A stretch of DNA of 64,000 nucleotides from Elymus sibiricus (taxonomy: Eukaryota; Streptophyta; Magnoliopsida; Poales; Poaceae). The position numbers and the translations under genes were made by a program. The stretch covers positions 377,832,114 to 377,896,113 of the forward strand of contig CM077676.1 of NCBI GenBank assembly GCA_039707655.1, in the 5' to 3' direction. Shown one piece after another: positions 11,373 through 21,803 of the stretch. Numbering within the stretch: position 1 is the first letter of the stretch; each line of letters begins with the position of its first letter. The notes under the pieces were generated by a model that worked only from the letters and a program-made list of their open reading frames with translations, did not search any database and was not told the origin of the DNA.

Positions 11373-11764
11373 ATCCGTTCCTAAATGTGAGTCTTTCTAG
11401 AGATTCCAATATGGAGTACATACGGAGCAAAGTGAGTGAATCTACACTCTAAACTACGTCTATATACATCTGTATGTAGTCCATAATGAAATCTCTAGAA
11501 AGACTTACTCCCTTCATTCCACAATGTAATGTGCTCGCGTTTCTCGAGATCTAAATTTGGCCATAAATTTAACCTACGAGACCGACTGCGGCGGGAGCAA
11601 AAATTATACCACTAAATTTAACCAACGATACGAATTCAGTGGTATAATTTTTGCTTCCGCCGCAGTCGGCCTCGTTGGTTAAATTTATGGTCAAACTTAG
11701 ATCTCGGAAAGCGCGGGCGCACTATATTGTGGAATGGAGGGAGTCCATTTAGGAACAGAGGGAG
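11373..11764. mobile_element. Stowaway MITE (outer, Thalos-like)
   Basis: The left half (CCGTTCCTAAATGTGAGTC, then TTTCTAGAGATTCCAATATGG) and right half (GAAATCTCTAGAAAGACTTA, then TTTAGGAACAGAGGGAG) pair as the arms of a Stowaway hairpin. TA follows at 11765-11766. The right arm is split by a second MITE at 11508. The first bases of the left terminal repeat are degraded. Confidence 0.75.
11508..11743. mobile_element. Stowaway MITE (inner), near-perfect hairpin
   Basis: It begins CTCCCTTCATTCCACAATGTAATG and ends with the inverted copy ending GGAATGGAGGGAG. It is inserted at a TA (11506-11507) of the outer MITE; the right-hand TA copy has mutated. The two arms of about 105 bp pair almost throughout, with a loop of about 26 bases around 11615-11640. 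A transcript across it would form a long hairpin. Confidence 0.8.
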
Positions 11765-11766
11765 TA

Positions 11767-12010
11767 GGTAGTATATTCAGTTTTTTTCTTTTTCTGAGGG
11801 GGTTATTATATTAACTTTGGTTCGAAAGAGAGAGGCGATCGATGGATGAGTAAAGCGGCCGGAGAGGTCGATCGATGGAAAAACTCGTGGGACAGACAAC
11901 TTGATTTGCAGCAACAGCGGCGTAGAACCGCACGAGGCGATCGTGACCGATCAAAGTTGAGCCAGCTAGATCGCTGCTTTGCGAGCGAGCAGCAAAAGAG
12001 GAATGCAAGC
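11767..12010. other. low-copy spacer
   Basis: A short spacer between the nested Stowaway pair and the foldback element. No gene is supported. Confidence 0.5.
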
Positions 12011-12416
12011 GGGCAAAATTTCGTGTTTTGACCCTTTTCGTATAGTTTTTCAGGATCTGACCCGTTGAGAAAAATTTCGGGATCTGACCCTTTTCCTACC
12101 GCCAGGCACCTTGTCGGTAGGGTTCTTGCCTACCGCCAAACAGGCAGACGGTAGCCTGTGCAACCCTACCGCCAAGGTATCAACACTACCGCCAAGGTGC
12201 CTGGCGGTAGGCCCTCGCACGCGCTGTGTTGGAGACTTAGAAAATTTTGACGGTAGGGCGTCCAACCCTACCGCCAGGGGGCTTGGCGTTAGGCTATTAT
12301 TCCCTACCGCCAAGGTGCCTGGTGGTAGGAAAAGGGTCAGATCCCGAAATTTTTCTCAACGGGGGTCAAATCCTGAAAATCTATACGAAAAGGGTCAAAA
12401 CACAAAATTTAGCCCC
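12011..12416. mobile_element. foldback/Mutator-like MITE with TACCGCC repeats
   Basis: The left end (GGGCAAAATTTCGTGTTTTG, ACCCTTTTCGTATAG, TTTCAGGATCTGACCC) recurs inverted at 12340-12416, giving terminal repeats of about 95 bp. The interior holds five to six copies of CTACCGCCA…TGGCGGTAG half-sites in both orientations, which would fold into secondary hairpins. It is non-coding. The 158-codon plus-strand frame at 12111-12587 is an artefact of the repeats. Confidence 0.65.
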
Positions 12417-12686
12417 CTGACGGGGCATGTAACATGCCTACTAGTAGCACTGTTGTTTTCAGGGTTTTGTCGACTTTTGCCGACAGCCCCGACATTCCTG
12501 AAAACCGACCGGCTCTGCTCCGGCCTGCGTCGCTGGACGAAGGGGTTCCAAAGAGAGAGAAAAATTGACTGGTTTGATTTGACGTGAATTTATCCGAATC
12601 GCAACTTCTTCTTTTTGCAACTTCGGATTTTATTTTATTTACATTGATCCACTTTTTGCTGTTAGCGAACGATTTTCTTGGTGATA
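12417..12686. other. low-copy spacer
   Basis: No gene or repeat is supported in this short stretch between two elements. Confidence 0.45.
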
Positions 12687-14066
12687 GGGCATCTCCAATC
12701 GGCGACCCGCAAATTTTCTCCTGCATCTGTTCGCGGATAGGGGACCCGTCCGCGGACACGGATGCGGGTGGACGCAATCCAACCGTAGTCGTATACATTT
12801 TGACAACAATTCAAACCAAACGGACAAATTCGTGCAAACCGGACGAATTTTGATATAAACAGGGCGGATTTCATTTGAAATTGGATAATTTGTACATAAA
12901 ACCGGACGATATTTCGTCCAGTGAACTAAAAACCTAAAACTAAAATCCTAAACTACCCTATACTTGACGGTGACCTCGTAGGCCATGTCGGGCTGGCCGG
13001 CGGCTCCTTCTCCGTCATCGTCGCCCGCTCCGTCGACGTAGTCATCGTCGTCGGGCTTCGGGCGGCGGAAGGTGGCGGCGTCGCGGCAGGGCTTACCGGC
13101 AGCGGCCTGACGCTCACGGATGATCCTCTCCGCTTCCTCTTGCGGCGCAGGGCGGCCGCGGGCACCGACGACATGGGCGGGGGGATAGGCCGGCGGACCT
13201 TGGAGGAGGCGGCATTGGCGGCGGTGATCACGGCGCGAGACCACTCCTCGCCGTACTTGGCCATCTCCCCGTTGAGGCGGCGGAGACGGCGCTTGCTCGT
13301 CTCTGCCGTCGTCACGGAGCGGTCCAGATCCCAGGAGTACGCTAGCTCCGGGTCCAGCGCGATGTGTGGCGGCGGGACGTCGGAGTCAGCGAACTCCGAC
13401 CGGCGCGCTGCGTTGCGCCTGTCCCGCCGGTGCCGCTCCCTGTCGTCGTACACCTGCGCCGTTATGGCGCTCCGGGACGACGAAGAGCTGCCGGTGCCGC
13501 CGCCGCTGAGATAGTGCCGAAGGCGGCCGCGTGCTTTCGGGATCGCATTGGGCACGGGCGGCGGCGAGAGCCGCTCCTCCTTCACGCGCCGGGGTGGCGG
13601 AGAGATGCGCTCCTCCTTCACGCACATTGGCGACGGCGAGATGCGGTCTTCCTTCACGCGGCGTCCGTTTTGGACGCCGCAGTTGCGCGGCGGAGAGCGC
13701 GGAGGGGATGGCGGCTCCGATTTCACAGGAAGGAGCGTGCTCGCTGGCGGAGCAGGGCCGTTGAGGTGGAGCATGGAGCGACGGAACATCATGTCCATCT
13801 GCTCCTCGTACTCCGCGTCGGTGGCGGCGTACACCTGGCCCGCCACCGCCGGTGCGGGCTGCTGCTGCTGTTGCTGCGGCTGGTCCTCCTCGTCACCGGA
13901 GGAGATCACGATCTCCACCTTCGTCGAGGAGCCGCCCGATGATGAGGACGACGGCCCCGGAATTCGAGGGCGGCGTCACCACGATTCGCCAGAGCCCGCC
14001 CCAGAACCGCCGCGTGCCGACACCGACGCCAGGACTTGCCCATCATCGGAGATGTGCGGGGAGAGG
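12687..14066 (-). mobile_element. Harbinger-like element with ORF, one end missing
   Basis: GGGCATCTCCAATC at 12687 resembles the termini of the two Harbinger-type elements upstream. The partner inverted end is not found. The element appears cut by retroelement C, which starts at 14067. Like the element at 9575-10696 it carries one long GC-rich minus-strand ORF and no transposase. Confidence 0.45.
12953..13918 (-). CDS. element-borne protein with SIM and S-P/K-E motifs
   Basis: The minus-strand frame is open for about 320 codons from 13918 and opens with GTG, not ATG. It extends upstream without an ATG to an in-frame TGA near 13976, so the true start is lost or spliced. N-terminal EIVISSGDEE looks like a SUMO-interacting motif, followed by a Gln run. 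Then come VKSEPPSP, VKEDRISP, VKEERISP and VKEERLSP (about residues 63-125). Three fit psi-K-x-E-x-x-S-P and one has Asp for Glu. A Ser-rich stretch and an Arg-rich helical region (DRERHRRDRRNAARRSEF) follow, then a middle part around ELAYSWDLDRSVTT and YGEEWSRAVITAANAA. The C-terminus is low-complexity. Family not recognised; probably an element-carried or captured regulator, now degraded at its start. Confidence 0.45.
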   Translation of the reverse strand: MEIVISSGDEEDQPQQQQQQPAPAVAGQVYAATDAEYEEQMDMMFRRSMLHLNGPAPPASTLLPVKSEPPSPPRSPPRNCGVQNGRRVKEDRISPSPMCVKEERISPPPRRVKEERLSPPPVPNAIPKARGRLRHYLSGGGTGSSSSSRSAITAQVYDDRERHRRDRRNAARRSEFADSDVPPPHIALDPELAYSWDLDRSVTTAETSKRRLRRLNGEMAKYGEEWSRAVITAANAASSKVRRPIPPPMSSVPAAALRRKRKRRGSSVSVRPLPVSPAATPPPSAARSPTTMTTSTERATMTEKEPPASPTWPTRSPSSIG

Positions 14067-14870
14067 GGAGGAGGAGGAGGATGTGATGTGGACGGTACCA
14101 TGCGAAGGTACGACATCCAAGAGGTATTAAATAGAATAATAGATCTGAACATATAATCTTCCACCAAATAAACTAACTAGCATCAACTACAAGATGTAAT
14201 CAACACTACTAGCAACCCACAGGCACCAATCTGAGGTTTTGAGACAAAAATTGAATACAAGAGATGAAGTAGGGTTTGAGATGAGATGGTACTGTTGAAG
14301 ATGTTGATGAAGATTGGTCCTCCCATGATGAGAGGATCGTTGGTGATGTCGATGGCTCCGATTTCCCCCTCCCGGAGGGAAGTATCCCCGGCGGAATCGC
14401 TCCGCCGGAGAGCAAAAGTGCTCCTGCCCAAGTTCCGCCTCGAGACGGCGGCGCACCGTCCCAAAAGTCTTCTCTCTATTTTTTAGGGCAAATGGGCTTA
14501 TATACCAGAAAATGGGCACTGGAGGCTGGCCAGGGGCCCCACGAGCCACCAGGGCGCGCCTGGGGGGGTGGCGCGCCCTGGTGCCTCGTGGGCACCTGGG
14601 TGGCCCCCTCTGTTGCTTCTTGCTTCCATTATTTTTTATTTATTCCAAAATAATTCTCCGTTAAATTTCAGCTCATTTGGAGATGTGTAAAATAGGTATA
14701 TCTGACATAGCTTTTTCAGGTCCAGAATTCCAGTTGCCGGCAATCTCCCTCCTTGTGTAAATCTTGCATATTAAGAGGGAAAAGCCATTAGAATTGCTCG
14801 ACAAAGTGTTATATTGATTAAAAACACTATAAATAACAGTAGTAAAACATGATGCAAAATGAACGTATCA
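14067..14870 (-). repeat. 3' LTR of element C
   Basis: Begins TGATACGTTCATTTTGC on the minus strand at 14870 and ends in a CTCC repeat near 14067. The outer dinucleotide reads CC where the other LTR has CA, so the exact edge is uncertain. A TATATAAG promoter box lies near 14498-14506. A GC-rich hairpin (CCACCAGGGCGCGCC / GGCGCGCCCTGGTG) lies at 14538-14592. Confidence 0.8.
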
Positions 14871-14885
14871 ACTCCCCCAAGCTTA
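14871..14885 (-). promoter_or_regulatory. polypurine tract of element C
   Basis: Minus-strand AAGCTTGGGGGAGT lies directly before the 3' LTR start TGATACG, the expected primer for plus-strand DNA synthesis. Confidence 0.8.
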
Positions 14886-16422
14886 GACCTCGCTTGTCCT
14901 CAAGCGAAAGCCGATATCGATAATCATGTCCACAAGTTTAGAGAGAGAGGTGTCGATAAAAACAAAATATGGACATAGTAGCATCATGATCATTATTATA
15001 ACAGCAATATTCATTATCATAAAACTTCTCATGAGCAAGTAACAATTCATCACAACAATGAAGTATAAGGCATAAACTTTCTTGAAAACTAACAAACTAT
15101 GTTCTCAGTCAACAATGCAATTGCAATTCATCATATTTTCAGGAAGGGTCTGATGTAGGGGCCTTTTTAGCAAGTCCACATACTCAACCATCATATAGTC
15201 TTCTATGATTGATAACACTCACAACATATATATGGAGCAAAAAGTTTCAGCCAGACACATAGAAAGATAGGGTCTTATAATTTCGCCTCCCAACTTATTC
15301 ACCTCAAGGGTGATGTCAACAATAATAACTCATGATCACTCATATCCAACTGGATATATGCCTAGATCTTTCCCCACCACATGATGCTTGCAAAAGAGAA
15401 AAATAAAAAAAGAATAGAGGAGAACACTATTGAATCTTGCATAAAAAGTAAATACATAAAAGTAAAAGATAGACCCTTCGCAGAGGGAAGCAGAGGTTGT
15501 CATGCGCTTTTTGTTGTTGGATGCACAAGCTCTTAATGCAAAGGAACGTCACTTTATATTGCCCCTTGTGATAGCAATCTTTATTATGCAGTCCGTCGCT
15601 TTTATTTCTTTGCCATCACAAGTTCGTACAAAGCTAATTTTTCCTTACAATAAAAGTTCATACACATTTAGAGGCAATTTTTATTTCTTTTTTGCACCGA
15701 TGACAACTTACTTGAAGGATCTTATTCAATCCATATGTAGATATAGTGGACTCTCATGACATGAAACTAGGTTTAAGGGTTTTTGATGTACAAGTACTAT
15801 CTCTACTTGGTGCGGATTTTTGGCTAGCAAAGATATTGAGCAAGCACTACATGTTGGAGGATCTATGACAATATAACTTCTATGTGAATATAAGTAAACA
15901 TAATTCATTACGTTGTCTTCCTTGTCCAACGTCAACAATTTGACATAAAATACTTAATGGGGGCTCACAATCATAAAAGATGTCCAAGATAGTGTATTTG
16001 CATGTGAATCTTCTCTTCCCTATTAATTTTTTCATGAATTGCACCATTGACCAATGCTATGTTTGTTAACTTCCAATAAATTTTACCACTTATACTTTTC
16101 TTTATGTAATGTCATTACTTTCCATAAGATTAGCATATGATATTTTTCATTATATCCATTGCTAGGATTGAAACATAAAAGTAAAGAAGCAACAACTCAA
16201 AGTACTCTTTATTATATAACTCTCAACTCAATTACATAGATAGATAGATCACGAAACTAGCACTCGAAAATAGATCATACTAAACTTTTATTCAGCTAAA
16301 TCACGAAATCACTAAGGATCAAACTAGAAATAGATAAAGATAATAAAAGTGATGGTGATACGATACCGGGGCACCTCCCCCAAGCTTGGCACAAGCCAAT
16401 GGGAGTGCCCATACCCATGTAC
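14886..16422 (-). other. non-coding 3' internal region of element C
   Basis: AT-rich spacer between the extra ORF and the polypurine tract. Motifs such as ATAGACCCTTCGCAGAGG (about 15470) recur at about 49080 in the other gypsy internal region, indicating related families. No ORF is supported. Confidence 0.65.
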
Positions 16423-16833
16423 TCAAGTTTCCTTCTTCGGTGATGGTGGTGGTGATGAAGTGATGGGCTTGTCCTTCAGTTTCCGATTGAGAACATAGTT
16501 TTCTTCCTTCAACTTGCTAATTTCTTGCTGAAGCTCCACTATCTTCTCACACAATACGTTCTTGTTTTCCTGTAGAAGACGGAAAGGGATAAATTGGATC
16601 TTAGATTTGTTTACTGTGTTTGGGAGGTTCGACTTCTTGAACTCCACATGCATATCTTCCGGTTGAGGTAGAGGGGCATCTTCTTCATCCGAGCTCGCGT
16701 CTTCCGTTCCCTTTATGTCAGCATCTCGCTCCTCCTCCGCGGACCACCCATAGGGATCTATATCCCCATAGATCCTTGGATTTGTAACATAGTGTGATAC
16801 GAAGCTCTCTCCATCTGAGTCTTGAGACGACAT
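16423..16833 (-). CDS. extra ORF in env position, coiled-coil protein
   Basis: This intact 136-codon frame starts MSSQDSDGESFVSHYVT. The N-terminal half is acidic (EEERDADIKGTEDASSDEED) and the C-terminal half has heptad-like EKIVELQQEISKLKEENYVL, predicting a coiled coil, with a basic/proline tail SPPPSPKKET. It lies between integrase and the polypurine tract, the position of the env-like gene in Athila elements. It has no signal peptide or membrane segment, so an envelope role is not supported. A TATATATA box stands about 80 bp upstream and TTTTTCTGACAG, a plausible 3' splice site, lies just before the start. Either could give separate expression. Confidence 0.55.
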   Translation of the reverse strand: MSSQDSDGESFVSHYVTNPRIYGDIDPYGWSAEEERDADIKGTEDASSDEEDAPLPQPEDMHVEFKKSNLPNTVNKSKIQFIPFRLLQENKNVLCEKIVELQQEISKLKEENYVLNRKLKDKPITSSPPPSPKKET

Positions 16834-16910
16834 ACTTTCGGATCTGTCAGAAAAATAGCACGAAACAAGAACAGAGGAGATTTATGCGATACGGTGGTCA
16901 AAACATCCGG

Positions 16911-16924
16911 GAATATATATAAAG
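16911..16924 (-). promoter_or_regulatory. TATA box before the extra ORF of C
   Basis: Minus-strand CTTTATATATATTC, about 80 bp upstream of the ATG at 16833 and downstream of a GC hairpin that resembles the one in the LTR. Confidence 0.4.
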
Positions 16925-16974
16925 ATTTTTTATCTTGCAAAACAAGTAATCCAGAAGAAAACGGAGTCGGGAAG

Positions 16975-17045
16975 GCTCACGAGGGGCCCACGAGCCACCA
17001 GGGCGCACCAGGGGGGGTGGCGCGCCCTGGTGCCTCGTGTGCACC
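16975..17045. repeat. GC-rich hairpin, internal copy
   Basis: CACGAGCCACCAGGGCGCAC pairs with GCGCGCCCTGGTGCCTCGTG around a G run. The same hairpin is present in LTR C (14538-14592, and 35000-35065) and in LTR B (48350-48410). Confidence 0.75.
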
Positions 17046-17167
17046 CCGTGGGTCCCCTCGGCTGTTTCTTATTTTTGTATTTTTTCTAATATTCCAAAAC
17101 TGATAGAAAGTATTTTTATGGAATTTTTGGAGTCGGTTTACTTACTGTATCACGTACCTCTTCCTTT

Positions 17168-18146
17168 TCAGGGTTCTGGAGTGTTCTGGAAGGTCTCTCT
17201 TATGTATTCCTCCGGTGTAATTGTTTCAATAATATTAGTTTCAATATTAATGGGAGTACCTGAAATATAATGCTTAATTCTTTGCCCATTCACCACTCTC
17301 GGATTAGTGCCTTCGGAGTTGTTTATTTTGATGGCTCCGGAGCGATAAACCTCTTCGATGATATACGGCCCTTCCCATTTAGAGAGGAGTTTTCCTGCAA
17401 AGAATCTCAAACGAGAGTTGTACAATAGAACTTGCTCATCCACTTTAAACTCCCGTTTTTGAATTCTTTTATCATGCATCTTTTAACTTTTTCTTTAAAC
17501 AATTTGGCATTTTCATAAGCTTGGGTTCTCCATTCATCTAATGAGCTAATATCAAATAACCTATTTTCACCGGCAAGTTTAAAATCATAATTGAGTTCTT
17601 TAATTGCCCAATATGCTTTATGTTCTAACTCAAGAGGTAAATGACATGCTTTTCCATAAACCATTTTATAAGGAGACATACCCATAGGATTTTTATAAGC
17701 GGTTCTATAAGCCCATAATGCATCGTCAAGTTTCTTAGACCAATTCTTTCTAGATCTATTGACGGGTTTTTGCAAAATTAATTTGATTTCTCTATTGCTC
17801 AATTTTACTTGACCACTAGATTGAGGGTGATAGGGAGATGCAATTCTATGGTTGAAATCATATTTAGCAAGCAGTTTACGGAATGCACCATGAATAAAAT
17901 GTGAACCACCATCAGTCATTAAATACCTAGGGACTCCAAACCTCGGGAAAATAACTTCTTTAAGCATTTTAATAGAAGTGTTATGATCAACACTACTAGT
18001 TGGAATAGCTTCTACCCACTTAGTAACGTAATCAACAGCAACTAAAATACGAGTATACCCGTTAGATTTAGGAAAAGGTCCCATATAATCAAATCCCCAA
18101 ACATCAAATGGTTCAATAGCAAGTGAATAATTCATAGGCATTTCCT
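17168..18146 (-). pseudogene. integrase core and C-terminus of element C
   Basis: The minus-strand frame from 18146 contains the core: first Asp in [10 protein letters not shown], second Asp in LMTDGGSHF. The third site reads [12 protein letters not shown], where the family has Glu, so the DDE triad is broken (E to K). It continues through [20 protein letters not shown] and the [19 protein letters not shown] segment. Near 17470 a one-base loss shifts the frame into [20 protein letters not shown] and the C-terminal KWEGPYIIEEVY to a stop at 17168. The upstream part of integrase was separated by the D cluster. Confidence 0.85.
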
Positions 18147-18726
18147 AATTAGTGAGGTGTCGACTGCGCAGGCTGGTTGGTGAGGTTTGTCGGGCACGTG
18201 TCAGCACGCAGGGAGAAGATTTACCTTTAATGACACCCGTCCAGGAGGCGTGTCAGAATAATACGAGGTAGCTGGGTGAGCGGTGCAGGAACCTTGCCGG
18301 GGCTGCCTCTCCACATGACACGTAACAGTGCATTTAATGCCTTTGTCCTAAACTGGCAGAGTTAGGTATGATAGCACTGTTTGCTATCTAATCGACATGT
18401 AATTACTGTTTTGCCACTGTGGTAACCCCTTGAGCTATAAAAGGAGGGCCAAGGCAACAGTTAGATGAATTCTGACTCCCTTTCAAACACTTGCACGTCT
18501 CGCGTAGCAGCTCTCTCCGCACCTTGCCGGGAGAAGCGCTCCTTGTACTTGTGCTCTCATACAACTAATACACCAAAAGCAGGAGTAGGGTTTTACACTT
18601 CTCAGCGGCCCGAACCTGGGTAAATCCCTTGCGCCTTCCGTTGGTTCTGCTCTTTGTGCACGTTAATCTCCCATGCCGAACCACAAGGGGCTGGATGGCC
18701 CCATAGATGGTCGTACCACCACGACA
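18147..18726 (+). repeat. 5' LTR fragment of D (3' two-thirds)
   Basis: Aligns with 32705-33282 of the solo D LTR and lacks the first ~290 bp. It contains the TATA box GCTATAAAAGGAGG near 18434 and ends CCACCACGACA. Confidence 0.8.
18434..18444 (+). promoter_or_regulatory. LTR promoter TATA box (D)
   Basis: GAGCTATAAAAGGAGGGCC. The same box occurs at about 25079 and 32988 in the other D LTRs. Confidence 0.7.
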
Positions 18727-18728
18727 TC

Positions 18729-18748
18729 TTTGGCGCGCCAGGTAGGGG
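18729..18748 (+). promoter_or_regulatory. primer-binding site of D
   Basis: TTTGGCGCGCCAGGTAGGGG, two bases after the LTR end. It is repeated at 25375-25394 after the second LTR. Confidence 0.75.
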
Positions 18749-18823
18749 CCTCGCTTGCGCGAACCTGAATCAGTGGATCGCGCGTCATCTTCATCAACTT
18801 CATCATTGTCCTCCTCATCGTCG

Positions 18824-20940
18824 ATGGCGCCCAAGAAGAAGGGCATCACGATGACGGCCACTCCGCACGTATCCGCAGGCGGCGCGGCCAATGCGGGCCA
18901 TGCGGGTACCGCGGTTGGCACGGCCAGTGCAGGCGGCGCGGTCGCCATGCCCACCGTGGTCGGCGCAGGAGACGAGCGCTCTGGAGGCGGTCGACTTCCT
19001 CGATCCTCTGGCGAACGAAGCCGAGACGGCGCGAGTGGGGCAGACGGATGTCTTCCTCCTCCTCCTCGTCGCGCCGACGAACGCAGCCACCGGAGCGGTA
19101 ACGCCCGGGCCGGCGCGAGCCAAGATCCAGCCGCGGCAGCGTCCAAGGATGCAGCTTCAGGACAGACGCCGCGCCCCTCACGCAACGGGCGTGGTACGAC
19201 TCTGGGCAGCGGCGACCTCACGGCAAGACTCCCGTTGATCAAATCCCAGATCCTCAGGCACTGCCTCCGCCACAGCGACCCACTGCAGATCATGTGCCGC
19301 GGCAACAAGACCGCGATGGTGCTCCTGCTGGCTCTGCCAGGAGTAGAGCGACGTCGCGCTCTTCGCTTCCGGCCATGCCAGCATGGCAGCGGAAGCAATG
19401 GCGCGGGCCCAGATGCTGCTAAATTTCCCTCCAGCGGCAGAGAAGATGGATGAGTGGAGAGCCACCATCCAAAGCTTGATTGGGTTTGCCGAAGCCAGCA
19501 AATCACAGCAAGCGGAGCCCTCACGGCATCCGCAAACAGCGCCAGTAGCTCCAGCTGGGGGCCGCATTGACGGTGCTGCCCTAACGGTGCAATCACCCCA
19601 GTGGCAATAATCTCAACAGCAGCAACGCCAACAACCGCCGCAAGCTCAACGATCTTTCGAGCCCGACGAGGTGTCGATGGCCTCTTTGGATCCGCGAGCG
19701 CGGCAAGACCAGCGGCAAGTGCTGCGAGACAGGCGGGTAGAAGACGCCCGCACCACCATTGAACGGCGCCGGGAGGCGCACCATCAATCCGACGCGTGCA
19801 ACAGCCCCATCGTTGATGAGCCTGCGCCAGGGGTTGGCGGATATCTACCTTACGAGGTCGGATGTCCTGCCTTTACCCGTGAGCTGCGGCAAGTCCGATG
19901 GCCGTCCGTCCGAGCCTTCAAACCAGAAGTACTAGAAAAGTACGACGGCAAGCTGAACCCGGCAGAGTTTCTGGGCATCTACACGATTGCCATACAAGCT
20001 GCCGGGGGAAGAGATGAGAAAATCATCGCCAACTACTTCCCGTTGGTACTGAAGCCCAACGTGAGGTCTTGGCTGATGAACTTGCCGGAGAACTCCATTT
20101 CTTCGTGGTCAGATCTCTGCAACTAGTTTGTTGGTGCCTTTACCGGAGGCCATAAGGCTCCTGGACAGCCCAGTGACCTGCAGATGATCCTGCAAAGAGA
20201 TGGAGAAACTTTGCGCAAGTACATTCAGAGATTCAGCCGTGTGCGCCGAAACATTCCAGATGTGCACCCCGCAGCCGTCATTGCTGCCTTTCACATGAAT
20301 GTGCGCAATCAGAGGATGCGGGAGAAGATGAATGTCAAGCTACCCAAAACCGTCAACGAGCTCTATACGTTGGCGGATAAGTGCGCGCGTGCTGAGGAAG
20401 GGAGAAGGCTTCCCGGGGAGGACGCTAGTGCCGAGGTGGATTCCGAAGATGACGATGCCGCCACCCCGAGGAAGAAGGGCCGAAAGCGCAACAGGAAGCG
20501 CAAGGGCAAAACTGTAATGGTTGTCGAAGGATCCGGCAACTCTGAGTCTGCCAAGAAAGCCAAGACTGAGAACTCCGGCAAGGAGGCGGCAGTATGCGCC
20601 GCTTGCCAGGATGCGGCGGCAAACGAGAAAGCCGGCAAGTCTGATGGACCATACTGCAAGATTCACCCCACCAAAGGCCACGATCTCCAAGAGTGCCGAC
20701 AAGTCGAGCACCTTGCTGAGAAACAGAAAGCTGAATATGAAAAGCGTGACAAAGAGAAGGGTCAAGATGGTGCTGGTGGATCCGGCAAAAAGGGCCATGG
20801 TGGTCGAGGAGGCCGTCGCGGCAAGGCCAAGCAGCAGAAAGAAAAGCCTGCTAGAGGCCGCGAGAAGAAAGGGGAAGATGATGGAAGTGAGGAAGAAGAG
20901 GACGACGGAGAGTCCAGTGAACAAGAATTCCAGAAGGCAA
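18824..20940 (+). pseudogene. gag of D (copy A)
   Basis: Starts MAPKKKGITMTATPHVSAGG at 18824. A frameshift lies near 19205; a downstream frame carries the conserved retroelement gag core (RAFKPEVLEKYDGKLNPAEF, NVRSWLMNLPENSISSWSDL, TLRKYIQRFSRVRRNIPDV). An in-frame TAG stands at 20124-20126 where copy B (26798) has a Glu codon. A Lys/Glu-rich basic tail (RKKGRKRNRKRKGK) and CAAC…CKIHPTKGH…C nucleocapsid-like residues follow. It would form the virus-like particle and bind element RNA; this copy cannot be translated intact. Confidence 0.75.
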
Positions 20941-21803
20941 CTGAGGCTATGTGCGTTGACGGAGGGGCATCTTTGCACTGCTCTCACCGCCAACTTAACC
21001 AGTGGGCTCGTGAGGTTAACACAGCAGAACCGGCAATGGGCTCTCAAAAGCCACTCAAGTGGTTGCACACGCCTATCATTTTTGATACCGAGGACCACCC
21101 TGATCGCACAACTGCGGTCGGGTGTTTGCCGTTGTTGGTTTCGCCAACAATTCGCAACCTCCAGGTCACGAAAATGTTAGTTGACGGTGGGGCCGGCCTG
21201 AACTTGATTTCTCCAGAGGTAATCAAGAGGCTGCAGATTTCCGACGAGGAGCTCGAAAAGACAGGCACTTTTTAAGGAGTAAACCCGGGAAGAAGCCAGC
21301 CCAAGGGAAAGATCACATTGCCGGTGACATTTGGCGGGGAATTGAACTACAGAACAGAAAAGATTGTCTTTGATGTTGTCAAGATCCCTTTGCCATACAA
21401 TGGAATACTTGGCCGCCCAGCCTTGGCGAAATTCATGGCAGCATCTCACTATGCTTACAACACATTGAAGATGCCAGGGCCGATGGGTGTCATTTCCATC
21501 AACTCCGACAAGAAGGATGCAGTCATTTGCGTCGACAAGATGTACAAAGATGCGGTTGCAGCAGAGGCCGCCAAGATGCCAGCTCTCGCCAAGAAGAAGG
21601 AAAGCAAGAAGTCCGGCAAGACCTCTAGCAAGGATTCTGGGAAGCGCACCTCTTCGGAGTGCTGCGCGCCTGTTGAAGACTTGCCGGAGTGCTCTGTCGG
21701 GAAGAAATCCAAAGCTGCTTCACCGGCAACCAAAAGGGTGCTGGCGAGGGAGGACGGCACTGACGGTACCTTCACCATCAGTGCCACCCTTGACTGCAAA
21801 TAG
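20941..21803 (+). pseudogene. protease region of D (copy A)
   Basis: The same reading frame as gag continues with MLVDGGAGLNLISPEVIKRL, the aspartic-protease active-site region in its Tat form. After an in-frame TAA at 21273-21275 come KITLPVTFGGELNYRTEKIV and YNGILGRPALAKF, typical of the protease end. The linker to RT is Lys/Ser-rich and closes at TAG 21801-21803. The enzyme would mature the polyprotein; two stops make it non-functional here. Confidence 0.75.

Noticed and set aside
18565..19596. 343-codon minus-strand frame
   Set aside because: Shadow of GC-rich gag coding sequence of retroelement D; no domain.
20340..21098. 252-codon minus-strand frame
   Set aside because: Antisense shadow of the Lys/Glu-rich gag tail.
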